Source: Nitrospinae bacterium bin107 (GTDB lineage: Bacteria; UBA8248). From it: a stretch of DNA of 64,000 nucleotides. The stretch covers positions 1 through 64,000 of the forward strand of contig MPNJ01000018.1 of assembly GCA_002238965.1 (NCBI GenBank). The letters run 5' to 3'. The position numbers and the translations under genes are program-made. How positions within the stretch are numbered: position 1 is the first letter of the stretch; the number at the start of each line of letters is the position of its first letter. Of the stretch, positions 7,115 to 15,107 are shown in pieces. Below the pieces are notes generated by a model. It did not search any database, was not told where the DNA came from, and saw nothing but the letters and a program-made list of their open reading frames with translations.

Positions 7115-8089
7115 ATGAAAGCTGTGCGCGTACATCAATTCAACATGGATGTCCCCATGCGGGTGGACGAAGTGGAGGACGCGAAGCCGGAACCCGGCGA
7201 GGTGTTGATAAAAGCCGGCGCAGTCGGCGTGAACCCGGTCGACCTGGCGATACGGGCCGCCAAGCACCCTTACGCCAAACTGGTGACGCCCCCTTATATT
7301 CCGGGCGCCGAGGCGGCCGGAGAAATCATCGCCCTGGGCGATGGCGTGGAAGGCTGGCGGATCGGGCAGCGGGTGTATGGCCGCGCCATGGGCGGAGGCT
7401 ACTCAGAAAACGTGCGGCTCGTGGCAGGCGCCATGGCCGAGTTGCCCGAAGCCTACTCCTATGAGGAAGGGGCGTGCATCACGGTGGCGTTCTATACGGC
7501 GTGGAACGCGCTCGTCATCAAGGCGCAGGTGGGCCCCGGCGAGACGGTGCTGGTGCAGGGCGGCGCCGGTGGCGTGGGTATGGCGGCGGTTCAACTTGCC
7601 AAGCGGCTGGGTTGCCGCGTTTTCGCAACGGTGAGTTCCGATGCGAAAGCGAAATTCTGCAAGGAGATGGGCGCGGACGAGACGATCAACTACCGCGAGG
7701 AGGATTTCGCCGAGCGCTGCATGGAGCTCACCGGCGGGCGCGGCGTCGACGTCGTCGTCGAGCTTTGCGCCTGCGATAACTTCGACAAGGATTTGGACGC
7801 CATCCGCGTGGACGGGAAAATCATCGTCATCGGCACAGGCACGGGCAAAGGCCCGGGCGCGGAATTCCGGGTGCCTGCGGTCATGACGAAAGACGCCGTG
7901 GTGCTGGGGCTGGCCGTGGTGAATCTGTTCCCGAAAATGCCGGAGCTGGTGCGCCGTTTCACGCCCCTGCTGCGAGAGGGCGCGTTCCGGGTCAACGTCG
8001 ATAAGGCGTCGAGTTTCGAAGAAGCGAACGAAGCGCACGATTACGTGCTGGAGGGTCAGTTCCTGGGCAAGGTCGTCCTGGTCCCGTAG
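7115..8089 (+). CDS. Zinc-independent quinone oxidoreductase-like MDR protein, first of a tandem pair
   Basis: This 324-residue medium-chain dehydrogenase/reductase has the N-terminal GroES-like fold (MKAVRVHQFNM, GVNPVDLAIR) and a Rossmann domain with VLVQGGAGGVGMAAVQLAK at about residues 149-167, the NADPH-binding motif of quinone reductases. The zinc-binding cysteines of alcohol dehydrogenases are missing, as in the QOR subfamily. The ATG at 7115 is preferred over the GTG at 7103 because GAGGGG lies about 10 nt upstream and the length then equals that of the paralogue at 8120-9094. The substrate is unknown. Confidence 0.85.
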   Translation: MKAVRVHQFNMDVPMRVDEVEDAKPEPGEVLIKAGAVGVNPVDLAIRAAKHPYAKLVTPPYIPGAEAAGEIIALGDGVEGWRIGQRVYGRAMGGGYSENVRLVAGAMAELPEAYSYEEGACITVAFYTAWNALVIKAQVGPGETVLVQGGAGGVGMAAVQLAKRLGCRVFATVSSDAKAKFCKEMGADETINYREEDFAERCMELTGGRGVDVVVELCACDNFDKDLDAIRVDGKIIVIGTGTGKGPGAEFRVPAVMTKDAVVLGLAVVNLFPKMPELVRRFTPLLREGAFRVNVDKASSFEEANEAHDYVLEGQFLGKVVLVP

Positions 8090-8119
8090 CCGAGAGACGA
8101 GGCGCAAAAGGAGAATACG

Positions 8120-9094
8120 ATGAAAGCTGTACGGGTGACGCGGTTCGGGCTCGAGCACCCCATGGAGCTGGAGGAGGTGGCGGAGCCGAAGCCCGGGCCG
8201 GGCGAGATGCTGGTGCGAATTGCGGCTGCGGGAGTGAATCCCCTCGAAGTCGCCATCCGCTCGGGGAATCATCCGCGCGCGGGGGCGATGACGCTGCCCT
8301 ATACGTGTGGGACGGACGTCGCCGGCGAAGTGGAGGCGATTGGCGATGGTGTCGAGGCATTTGCGCCGGGGGACCGGGTGTGGGGCCGCGCCTCCACCGG
8401 GGCGTATGCTGAAAAAGGACTGCTGCCCGCAGACTCGACGGGCAAGTTGCCGGATTCGACCTCCTACGCGGAAGGGGCCGCACTGCCCATCCCGCTCCTT
8501 ACTGCCTGGAACGCCCTGGTCGTGAAGGGAGAAGCGGCTCCGGGCGATTGCGTGCTTGTGCAGGGGGGAGCCGGTGGCGTGGGGTATCTCTCCATCCAGC
8601 TTGCCCGCACGATAGGCTGCCGGGTGTTTGCGACCGTAAGTTCAAAGGAAAAGGCGGATTTCTGTCTTGCGGCGGGCGCCGAAGCGGCCATTAACTACCG
8701 AGAAGAAGACGTGCCCGAACGCGTGATGGATCTGACGAACGGTAGAGGCGTCGAAATCGTAGTTGAAACCGTAGGCTGCGATAATCTGCCTTCAGATCTG
8801 AAACTCAACGCCATCAACGGCCGAATCGTCGTCGTCGGAACAGGAACCGGCAAAGGGCCGGAGGTGACGATTCCCCTGCCTGCGGCTATGGGCCGGGACG
8901 CCAGGATTCTGGCGCTCTCATCAGGCAATCTGAATCCTCTCGTTCCGGGCATCCTGAAGCGTCTGGAGCCTTTGATGGAGAGTGGAGCCATCAAGCCTCA
9001 TATCGGACGGGAGATTCCGATGGAGCAGGCGAATGAATCGCATGAGGTTCTTCTGAGCGGAAAATTCCTGGGCAAGCTAAATTTGACTCCCTAA
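8120..9094 (+). CDS. Zinc-independent quinone oxidoreductase-like MDR protein, second of a tandem pair
   Basis: This 324-residue protein is an obvious tandem paralogue of the upstream gene, with the same architecture and motifs: GVNPLEVAIR, VLVQGGAGGVGYLSIQLAR and the late VVGTGTGKGP segment. AAGGAG lies just before the ATG. The spacing of 30 bp suggests co-transcription, and a HAD-type dehalogenase follows on the same strand. The pair may form a heteromer or act on related substrates; there is no direct evidence for either. Confidence 0.85.
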   Translation: MKAVRVTRFGLEHPMELEEVAEPKPGPGEMLVRIAAAGVNPLEVAIRSGNHPRAGAMTLPYTCGTDVAGEVEAIGDGVEAFAPGDRVWGRASTGAYAEKGLLPADSTGKLPDSTSYAEGAALPIPLLTAWNALVVKGEAAPGDCVLVQGGAGGVGYLSIQLARTIGCRVFATVSSKEKADFCLAAGAEAAINYREEDVPERVMDLTNGRGVEIVVETVGCDNLPSDLKLNAINGRIVVVGTGTGKGPEVTIPLPAAMGRDARILALSSGNLNPLVPGILKRLEPLMESGAIKPHIGREIPMEQANESHEVLLSGKFLGKLNLTP

Positions 9095-9126
9095 GAGAAC
9101 AATCGCATTTTGAGGAGGTGGAAGAG

Positions 9127-9816
9127 ATGCTCCGTCTGGGTGATCATGAAATCGACCTGTGTTTGTTCGATGCCTACGGCACGCTGTTCGACGTGACCGC
9201 GGCGGCGGCTAGAAAACAATCAGAAATCGGCGATCAGTGGCAGGCGCTCTCCTCGCTCTGGCGGACCAAGCAGATTGAATATACGTGGCTGAGAAGCCTG
9301 ATGGGCTCTCACGCGGATTTCTGGCAGGTAACGGGCGATGCGCTCGATTTCGCCATGGACACGCTGGGGATGGAGAATCAGGACCTTCGCGAAGATCTCA
9401 TGATGCTCTACAAGCAACTGAGTGCGTATCCCGAGGTGAAAGGCGTGCTCTCGAAGTTGCGTGCAGACGGCGCGCGGGCCGCGATTCTCTCGAACGGCTC
9501 TCCTGAAATGCTTGACAGCGCGGTGAAGAACGCCGGAATCGAGGAATATCTGGAAGAGATTTTATCCGTGGAGAGTGTGGGGATATTCAAGGTGCACGCA
9601 TCGGTCTATCAACTTGCAGTAGATCGGCTCGGCGTTCCTGCGAATAGAATCTGCTTTTTCTCGTCCAACGGCTGGGATATCGCAGGCGCCTCTCATTTCG
9701 GATACCGCGTCGTATGGGTGAATCGGTTCGGGCAGAAAAAAGAACGCGTCCCGCACGAAATCAACGCGGAAATCACCTCGCTCGATGAACTGGAGAGCGT
9801 GCTGGTATACAGATAA
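9127..9816 (+). CDS. HAD hydrolase, (S)-2-haloacid dehalogenase type
   Basis: The product has 229 residues. Motif I DAYGTLFDV carries the nucleophilic aspartate, motif II is ILSNGSPEML, and the lysine of motif III lies in the VGIFKVHASVYQ region. Motif IV FFSSNGWDIAGASHFG matches the SSNxWD signature of L-2-haloacid dehalogenases rather than generic phosphatases. The length is typical of the family. GAGGAGG is placed correctly for the ATG at 9127. It follows the MDR pair by 32 bp. It could hydrolyse C-halogen bonds of small 2-haloacids; the natural substrate is not known. Confidence 0.82.
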   Translation: MLRLGDHEIDLCLFDAYGTLFDVTAAAARKQSEIGDQWQALSSLWRTKQIEYTWLRSLMGSHADFWQVTGDALDFAMDTLGMENQDLREDLMMLYKQLSAYPEVKGVLSKLRADGARAAILSNGSPEMLDSAVKNAGIEEYLEEILSVESVGIFKVHASVYQLAVDRLGVPANRICFFSSNGWDIAGASHFGYRVVWVNRFGQKKERVPHEINAEITSLDELESVLVYR

Positions 9817-9827
9817 TGGCCCTTGGT

Positions 9828-10415
9828 CTATTCAGAGACGTTCAGCGCCTTTCTTAAAGTCTGGATTCTCCCTGCATGATCCGAATGGTTCACCGGCGGT
9901 AGTTTTTCCCTGTTCGTGACCGGCAAAACGATGAAATGAGGGCCCGCTTCGGTAAGTATGCGGGGCAGGGCTTCCTGAAACGCTTCGAATGAATCTATGC
10001 GCTCCACCTTGCCTTTGGACGACGCGCCGCCGCCCTCAAAGCCCGAGGCGCGCGCCAGTTCGATGAAATCGGCCCGCGGGGGAAGCTCCTGCCCGCCCAC
10101 CATCTCGTAGCTCCTGTTCTCGAGCAGGAAGACCACCAGATTTTCGGGCGCATACTTGGCCAGCGTCACCAGCGAGCCCAGGCTCATCAGCATACCCCCG
10201 TCGCCTTTCCAGACGATGGTTTTTCGCTCGGGCCGGGCGATGGCGAGGCCTAAGCCGAAATCGGCGGCGTGCCCCATGCCGAAGGCGAGAAAATCGAAAT
10301 CAAGATCACTTTCTGAGACCAGCGGCCATTGAAGCGTGGCCGTCATGGTCATGACCACAATCTCGTTTGTTCTTTGCTCCGCCACTGCCCGGAACAGTTC
10401 CATGCGTTCTATCAA
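9828..10415 (-). CDS. Thiamine-diphosphate-dependent decarboxylase, beta (C-terminal) subunit; sulfopyruvate/phosphonopyruvate decarboxylase-like
   Basis: The product has 195 residues from a TTG start (an in-frame ATG lies four codons later). It is the ThDP-binding half of a split decarboxylase. The diphosphate-binding motif starts at WKGDGGMLMSLGSL and closes with LLENRSYE, the usual GDG...N spacing. FLAFGMGHAADFGLGLAIA precedes it, as in ComE and phosphonopyruvate decarboxylases. It is encoded 14 bp downstream of the alpha subunit. Split subunits of this size are known for sulfopyruvate decarboxylase (ComDE), but nothing here fixes the substrate. Confidence 0.75.
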   Translation of the reverse strand: MIERMELFRAVAEQRTNEIVVMTMTATLQWPLVSESDLDFDFLAFGMGHAADFGLGLAIARPERKTIVWKGDGGMLMSLGSLVTLAKYAPENLVVFLLENRSYEMVGGQELPPRADFIELARASGFEGGGASSKGKVERIDSFEAFQEALPRILTEAGPHFIVLPVTNREKLPPVNHSDHAGRIQTLRKALNVSE

Positions 10416-10429
10416 GGGTGGTCCGCCTT

Positions 10430-10939
10430 CTAAGGTTTGAACCCGTAGCCGGTGATGACGGCCGCCGGATAAGAAGTTTCCGCCGCCGTCTGGTCCATCA
10501 TTTTGAGCGTTCCCAGGTCATCGTCCGACATGAGGCGCCAGGTCGGGATTTTCCAAGCCCCGAGCAGCGGTTCCGTGTAGGTATAGGCCGAGTCGATCGG
10601 TAGCTTACCGGCCATGGCGCCGCCGTACCCCCGCCAACCGACCATCATGCGCAAGGGCACATTGGGGCCGACGCCGCAGCCTCTCAAGGAGTCTCCCGCC
10701 TCCATCAGGCCCGTGTTCTGAATCACGAGCAACGGCTTGAGGCCGCCCGTCCAGAGCCCGGTCGCGATGGCGACGGATTCTCCCTCCCGGCAAGGAGTGA
10801 TCAGGTCGATTTTCGGGTCGTTTTCCAGTGCCTCGTATAGAAGTCTGCTCTCGCTGTCGGGGATCATGAGAACGTGCGTGAATCCGAGTTCATGAAGTTT
10901 CTGAACGGTTTTCTTTGCGCTTGCGCCCTTTTCGCTCAA
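10430..10939 (-). CDS. Thiamine-diphosphate-dependent decarboxylase, alpha (PYR-domain) subunit
   Basis: The product has 169 residues. It matches the N-terminal (pyrimidine-binding) domain of ThDP decarboxylases such as ComD: TPCREGESVAIATGLWTGG contains the catalytic glutamate (E of REGES) that activates the cofactor, and LLVIQNTGLMEAGDSLRG is a hallmark stretch. It is the first gene of a two-gene minus-strand operon with the beta subunit. It is divergent from pdxA across about 210 bp that should hold both promoters. Confidence 0.75.
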   Translation of the reverse strand: MSEKGASAKKTVQKLHELGFTHVLMIPDSESRLLYEALENDPKIDLITPCREGESVAIATGLWTGGLKPLLVIQNTGLMEAGDSLRGCGVGPNVPLRMMVGWRGYGGAMAGKLPIDSAYTYTEPLLGAWKIPTWRLMSDDDLGTLKMMDQTAAETSYPAAVITGYGFKP

Positions 10940-11148
10940 GGATTTTCCTCATGATGAGAATTGCGTATTCTTATCTGCCGAGGAGTCATCTTCTGCGCCG
11001 CATAACGTCTAAGTCAAGAGTTCCGGGCGAAAAAAATCCTGGAATCGTAGAGGGCGGGAATATGATAATCTGCCCGAAATGTTACGTTCTGATTTGTTCG
11101 GACGGGATGAGCTTTCTGCACATGACGCGCTGAGAAAGAAAGGGAGCA

Positions 11149-12180
11149 GTGTTGAAACGACGACCCGTAATCGCGATGACCATGGGAGACCCGGCAGGGG
11201 TGGGGCCCGAGGTATGCCTCAAAGCCGCACAGGAGGCGAGCGTTCAGAAAAAATGTGCGCCACTCATCGTGGGCGATATGGCCGTGCTCAGGAAACACGC
11301 CCGAAGGATGAAGATTCCGGCGCGTCTGAAACGGGTGGCGGACGAGGCCAAGCTCGCACAAGATGGGGACACTGAGATTACGCCCGTGATTGATCTCAAA
11401 AACGTGGCCTCCGAGCACCGCGTTTTCGGAAAGGTCCTCCCCGAATTGGGCGCGGCGGCGGGCCGGTACATTGAAAAGGCCGTCTCGATGGCGCGCACAG
11501 GCAAGGTGGACGCCATAGCCACTGCGCCGATCAACAAGGTATCCCTACAAGCCGGGGGTTATGACTACCCCGGTCATACTGAAATGCTCGCCGATCTGTG
11601 CGGGGAGGGGCAGCCCGTCATGATGCTGGCGCACCGAAAGTTACGCATTGCGCACCTCTCCACCCACTGTCCCTTGCGAGTTGCGCTCAGGCGCGTCAAG
11701 AGAAAGAGAATCGTTTACGTGGCGCGCGTACTGGACGACGCCCTGCGTCGGCTTGATCGCAAAACGCCCAGAATCGGGGTCGCGGGTCTTAATCCCCATG
11801 CGGGCGAGGCCGGTTTGTTCGGCAGGGAAGAGGTGGAGGAAATCGCGCCTGCGGTCGCGGACCTAAGGGAGATGGGCGTCGACGCGCACGGCCCCGAGCC
11901 GCCGGATACGATTTTCGGCAAGTTGCGCGGCGGGTATTACAGCGGTGTTGTGGCAATGTACCACGATCAGGGCCATATTCCGGGCAAATTGATGTGTTTC
12001 CGCTTCGACTCCCAGGGGCAGGCGAGCGTTCGCGGCGTGAACGTGACGCTGGGCCTGCCCATCATCAGAACTTCGGTGGAGCACGGAACGGGATTCCCCA
12101 TCGCAGGGCAGGGTATTGCCGACCCCTCCAGCATGGTCGATGCGCTCATCCTGGCGGCGAGGATGGTTGGGGATGGGTAA
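11149..12180 (+). CDS. pdxA: 4-hydroxythreonine-4-phosphate dehydrogenase family (PdxA / PdxA2)
   Basis: The product has 343 residues from a GTG start with GGGAG 6 nt upstream. PdxA oxidises 4-phosphohydroxy-L-threonine for pyridoxal phosphate synthesis; the PdxA2 branch oxidises D-threonate or D-erythronate 4-phosphate in catabolism. Visible motifs are MTMGDPAGVGPE at the N-terminus, TAPINKVSLQAGG, GHTEMLA with a metal-binding histidine, GLNPHAGEAGLFG, and MYHDQGHIPGK with the metal-binding D/H residues. No pdxJ lies nearby, and the neighbours look catabolic, so the PdxA2 branch is possible. The exact branch is unresolved. Confidence 0.85.
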   Translation: MLKRRPVIAMTMGDPAGVGPEVCLKAAQEASVQKKCAPLIVGDMAVLRKHARRMKIPARLKRVADEAKLAQDGDTEITPVIDLKNVASEHRVFGKVLPELGAAAGRYIEKAVSMARTGKVDAIATAPINKVSLQAGGYDYPGHTEMLADLCGEGQPVMMLAHRKLRIAHLSTHCPLRVALRRVKRKRIVYVARVLDDALRRLDRKTPRIGVAGLNPHAGEAGLFGREEVEEIAPAVADLREMGVDAHGPEPPDTIFGKLRGGYYSGVVAMYHDQGHIPGKLMCFRFDSQGQASVRGVNVTLGLPIIRTSVEHGTGFPIAGQGIADPSSMVDALILAARMVGDG

Positions 12181-12266
12181 GGAGAATACGCACACACCTT
12201 ACGATGCGTTGATGCACCAACCCGTAGGGCGCAAATTGCGGCCTGTCCCTGTAAAAGCGCCCGCCC

Positions 12267-13022
12267 TCAAGATCGGCAAATCGTAAGCAGGTGCACCGCT
12301 TCGGCGCCCGCTTTTTTGAGTTCACGTGCGCAGGCCGAGGCGGTCGATCCGGTCGTGACGACGTCGTCTACCAGGATGCACGTGGCCGCCTTGAGCTCTT
12401 CGCGCGCTACTTTGGGTCGAATCCGGAAGACGCCCCGCATGTTCCGGCGCCGCTCCCTGGCGGAGAGACCGGTCTGCGAGCGGGTCTCCTTCGCGCGCTC
12501 GAGCAGGTCCGCGTGGGGTTTGCCCAGGCATTCCGCCGTCATGAGGGCGAGCAGCATCGCCTGATCGAAGCCTCTCGTCCTCCAGCGGGCGGGGTCGATG
12601 GGCACGTGCGTCACCACCACGTTCCGGGCGTCTTCATCCACGCCGAATTCGTCCGTCGCGAGCCTGGCGAGATGGGGAGCGAACTCGCGTGCAAGTTTCG
12701 TGAAACCCTGGAACTTGAAGAGGTGGACCGATTCCCGCAGCGAGTCCTCATACGCGCCGATGGCGCGGGCCATGTCGTAGTGATGCCCGTTTTCCAGGCA
12801 ATCCGCGCAGACGTGGGCCGGCGAATGGGCGAGGGTGGTCAGGGAGCCGAATGGATTTCCGCAACGAGGACACCAGGGCGGCTCGAAACGTTCAAAGGCG
12901 TCCGTGCATGGCGTGCATATCGCCTGCGGATCGCCGATTTTCATGGAAGCCGAACACAAGAGGCATTTCGGGGGGATGAGGAAATCAATTGCTGCGCCGA
13001 TGATCCTGCCGAGGTAACCCAT
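12267..13022 (-). CDS. comF: ComF-family phosphoribosyltransferase-like protein
   Basis: The product has 251 residues. An N-terminal zinc-ribbon region has paired cysteines (PPKCLLCSAS, ICTPCTDAF, WCPRCGNPFG, HVCADCLENG). It is followed by a type I phosphoribosyltransferase fold with the PRPP loop CILVDDVVTTGSTASAC at about residues 217-233. The length is normal for ComF. In competent bacteria ComF assists DNA uptake, but many carriers are not known to be competent. It lies 80 bp downstream of xdhC on the same strand. Confidence 0.88.
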   Translation of the reverse strand: MGYLGRIIGAAIDFLIPPKCLLCSASMKIGDPQAICTPCTDAFERFEPPWCPRCGNPFGSLTTLAHSPAHVCADCLENGHHYDMARAIGAYEDSLRESVHLFKFQGFTKLAREFAPHLARLATDEFGVDEDARNVVVTHVPIDPARWRTRGFDQAMLLALMTAECLGKPHADLLERAKETRSQTGLSARERRRNMRGVFRIRPKVAREELKAATCILVDDVVTTGSTASACARELKKAGAEAVHLLTICRS

Positions 13023-13102
13023 GGTCCTGAAAGCGCTCGCTTCGGGTCATGGGTGTTAAGGAATTCGGCCCCCTCGTACGGGCCGGTTGCGGCGAGAAAC
13101 TG

Positions 13103-14248
13103 TTAGGATTTTCTTTTGAGTTGCACCCTTTTGCTGCCTGCGCCCTCGCTCTGCGCGCCGCCCTTGCGGCGGTGACGGATGAGTTCGGCGACGATGGCGA
13201 CCCCGATTTCACCCGGCGTATCGGCGCCGATGTCCAGTCCGATGGGCGCATGGACGCGCTCGATGAGTTCGCCTCTGTCGTAGCCCCTGTCCTGAAGATG
13301 ACGATAGGTGAGCAGCACCTTGCTTTTGGAGCCAATCATCCCGATATAGCGCGCGGGTGTCTTCATCGCCCATTCGAGGACGACCTCGTCGTTCGAGTGG
13401 CCCCGGGTGATGATGGCCATGTAGTCGGATTCGTCGACCGGAATTTTCTCGAAAATTTCAGGGCAATCCCCGACGAAGAACGATTCCGCCATCGGGAAGC
13501 GCTCCTTGTTGGCGAACGAGGGTCTGTCCTCGACAACCGAAACCCGGAAACCGGCAAGGTAGGCCGCCTGCGCGACGCAAAAAGAAACATGCCCGCCGCC
13601 AAAGATATATACGAGCGGCTGGCCGGATATGGGTTCGACAAAAATTTCGGTCGCTCCCTCGAGCGTGGGTCTTTTTTCGCCGGTGCGCGCTGCGTCCGTG
13701 TTGAACTGCAGGAGAGTGGGACTGCCGTTTCGGATGATCTGGGTGCTCTCGGCCCAGATTTCCGTGGAATAGTCGGGAATCTCGCCCACGGCGCTGCCGT
13801 CGCGCCTGAAGAGCATCTTTCTGCTCTCCGCATTCGGCGCCTCGATATCGCCCGGCTGAACGATGGTCGCCAGCGCCGCGCTGCCTCCCTCGGTTCTGAT
13901 GCGGTTGATCTCATCGAGCAACTCTTCCTGGAACGCCCGGAAGGGTTCCACGAGTATCTCCACCACGCCGCCGCAGATGTGTCCGCTGTCTTCGGCTTCC
14001 TGTTGGGTGAGGTCGAAACGGAGCTTTTCGGGTTCGCCCGACTCGAGGACGCTCATGGCCGTTTCCCAGACTTCGGCCTCGAGACAACCGCCCCCGACAG
14101 TGCCCTCCGTGCTGCCGTCCTCGCGCACGAGCATCTTCGCATCGCCGCTCATGGGCGCGGAACCCTTGCGGGCAACGACCGTGGCGAGCGCGCCGCTCTG
14201 GCCGTCTTCCTTGAGTTTCGCCATTTCCCTGAATACGTCCTTGCTCAT
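13103..14248 (-). CDS. xdhC: XdhC/CoxI-family molybdenum hydroxylase maturation factor with a duplicated N-terminal domain
   Basis: The product has 381 residues (ATG at 14248 with GGAG upstream). XdhC binds molybdenum cofactor and delivers it, after sulfuration or in selenium-containing form, to xanthine dehydrogenase-type enzymes. The N-terminal XdhC_CoxI domain has TVGGGCLEAEV (residues 51-60) and HICGGVVEILVEPF. Residues 124-205 look like a second, degenerate copy: ALATIV, KMLFRRDGSAVGEI, then IFVEP, without GGGC or CGG. A Rossmann domain follows (YIFGGGHVSFCVAQAA, 214-229) and ends in IGLDIGADTPGEIGVAIVAE. It is the last selenium-cluster gene of the operon before comF. Confidence 0.85.
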   Translation of the reverse strand: MSKDVFREMAKLKEDGQSGALATVVARKGSAPMSGDAKMLVREDGSTEGTVGGGCLEAEVWETAMSVLESGEPEKLRFDLTQQEAEDSGHICGGVVEILVEPFRAFQEELLDEINRIRTEGGSAALATIVQPGDIEAPNAESRKMLFRRDGSAVGEIPDYSTEIWAESTQIIRNGSPTLLQFNTDAARTGEKRPTLEGATEIFVEPISGQPLVYIFGGGHVSFCVAQAAYLAGFRVSVVEDRPSFANKERFPMAESFFVGDCPEIFEKIPVDESDYMAIITRGHSNDEVVLEWAMKTPARYIGMIGSKSKVLLTYRHLQDRGYDRGELIERVHAPIGLDIGADTPGEIGVAIVAELIRHRRKGGAQSEGAGSKRVQLKRKS

Positions 14249-14279
14249 TCCTTGCTCCACCTACATGGAATTTCAGTCA

Positions 14280-15107
14280 TTACGCATCTTGTGTGATACG
14301 TATGAATACTTCACATTCGTTGTTCATACAAGACGTGAAGAGGATGCCGTCCGCCGGGCCATCAGGCTTACCGGCCAACTTCCATACAATATATGCGATT
14401 TCTCGCAATTTTTCCAGCGAGGTTTCCATATCCGCCTTGTTCACGACGACCCACTTGCGTGCGCTGGCCTCCGCCTTGTGAAAGAGACCTTCGGGGTGAG
14501 CGCATAATCTCCCGACCGCCGCAGCCGTTATTTCTTCACCGATTTGAAGGTCGCAGATCTGCGCGAGAGCCCCGGGACGAAAGACGTTGGCCTCACTCAA
14601 AGTTGCGCCCAGCGCGTCGAGTCCGACAACGCCCACTACAATGTCGAGATTCTCCGGCAATACGGGTTCATCGGGACCCGGCGCCTTGATGGGCAGTCTT
14701 CTGGCTCCGTCCGCCTCGATGAGCGTGAGGGCATTACCCAGCGTGAAGTGGGAGATTTCAGAAGGCATAAAACCGCTCAGCTTCATTCGCTGCTCGCACT
14801 CCCGGCCCGGAACCGGGGCGTTTCCCTCGCGCCTGCGGGCGAACCAGGATATGCCGCATGCGTTCATATAGGGTTTGAGGTTGATTGAGAGGGTCTCGGC
14901 GTCACCCAGGGCGAGCCCGATCCCTTCTTCGGGAAGGGGCGCGAAAATCTTCGTTGTCGTCGTGAGAATCGCAGGCTTTCCGGTTTGCGCATGAAACTGC
15001 CTGGCGATGGCCGTCAGCAGGCTCGTTTTTCCGCCACCGCCGACCGCCGCGACGCTCTGGCCCGGTTCGACCCCGAGGGAGCGAACGATGTCTTCTTCCG
15101 CTACCAA
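14280..15107 (-). CDS. yqeC: YqeC, selenium-dependent hydroxylase accessory protein
   Basis: The product has 275 residues from a TTG start at 15107 that overlaps the stop codon of the VWA gene; GGAGAG lies 6 nt upstream. The open frame continues further upstream, but only as a shadow of the VWA gene. The protein has a P-loop, AAVGGGGKTSLL, at about residues 20-31. TTTTKIFAP and TLIEADGARRLPIKAP are signature stretches of the YqeC family, and a VVNKAD guanine-type motif lies near the end. YqeC co-occurs with YqeB and SelD in genomes using selenium as a cofactor of molybdenum hydroxylases. Its exact reaction is not settled. Confidence 0.82.
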   Translation of the reverse strand: MVAEEDIVRSLGVEPGQSVAAVGGGGKTSLLTAIARQFHAQTGKPAILTTTTKIFAPLPEEGIGLALGDAETLSINLKPYMNACGISWFARRREGNAPVPGRECEQRMKLSGFMPSEISHFTLGNALTLIEADGARRLPIKAPGPDEPVLPENLDIVVGVVGLDALGATLSEANVFRPGALAQICDLQIGEEITAAAVGRLCAHPEGLFHKAEASARKWVVVNKADMETSLEKLREIAYIVWKLAGKPDGPADGILFTSCMNNECEVFIRITQDA

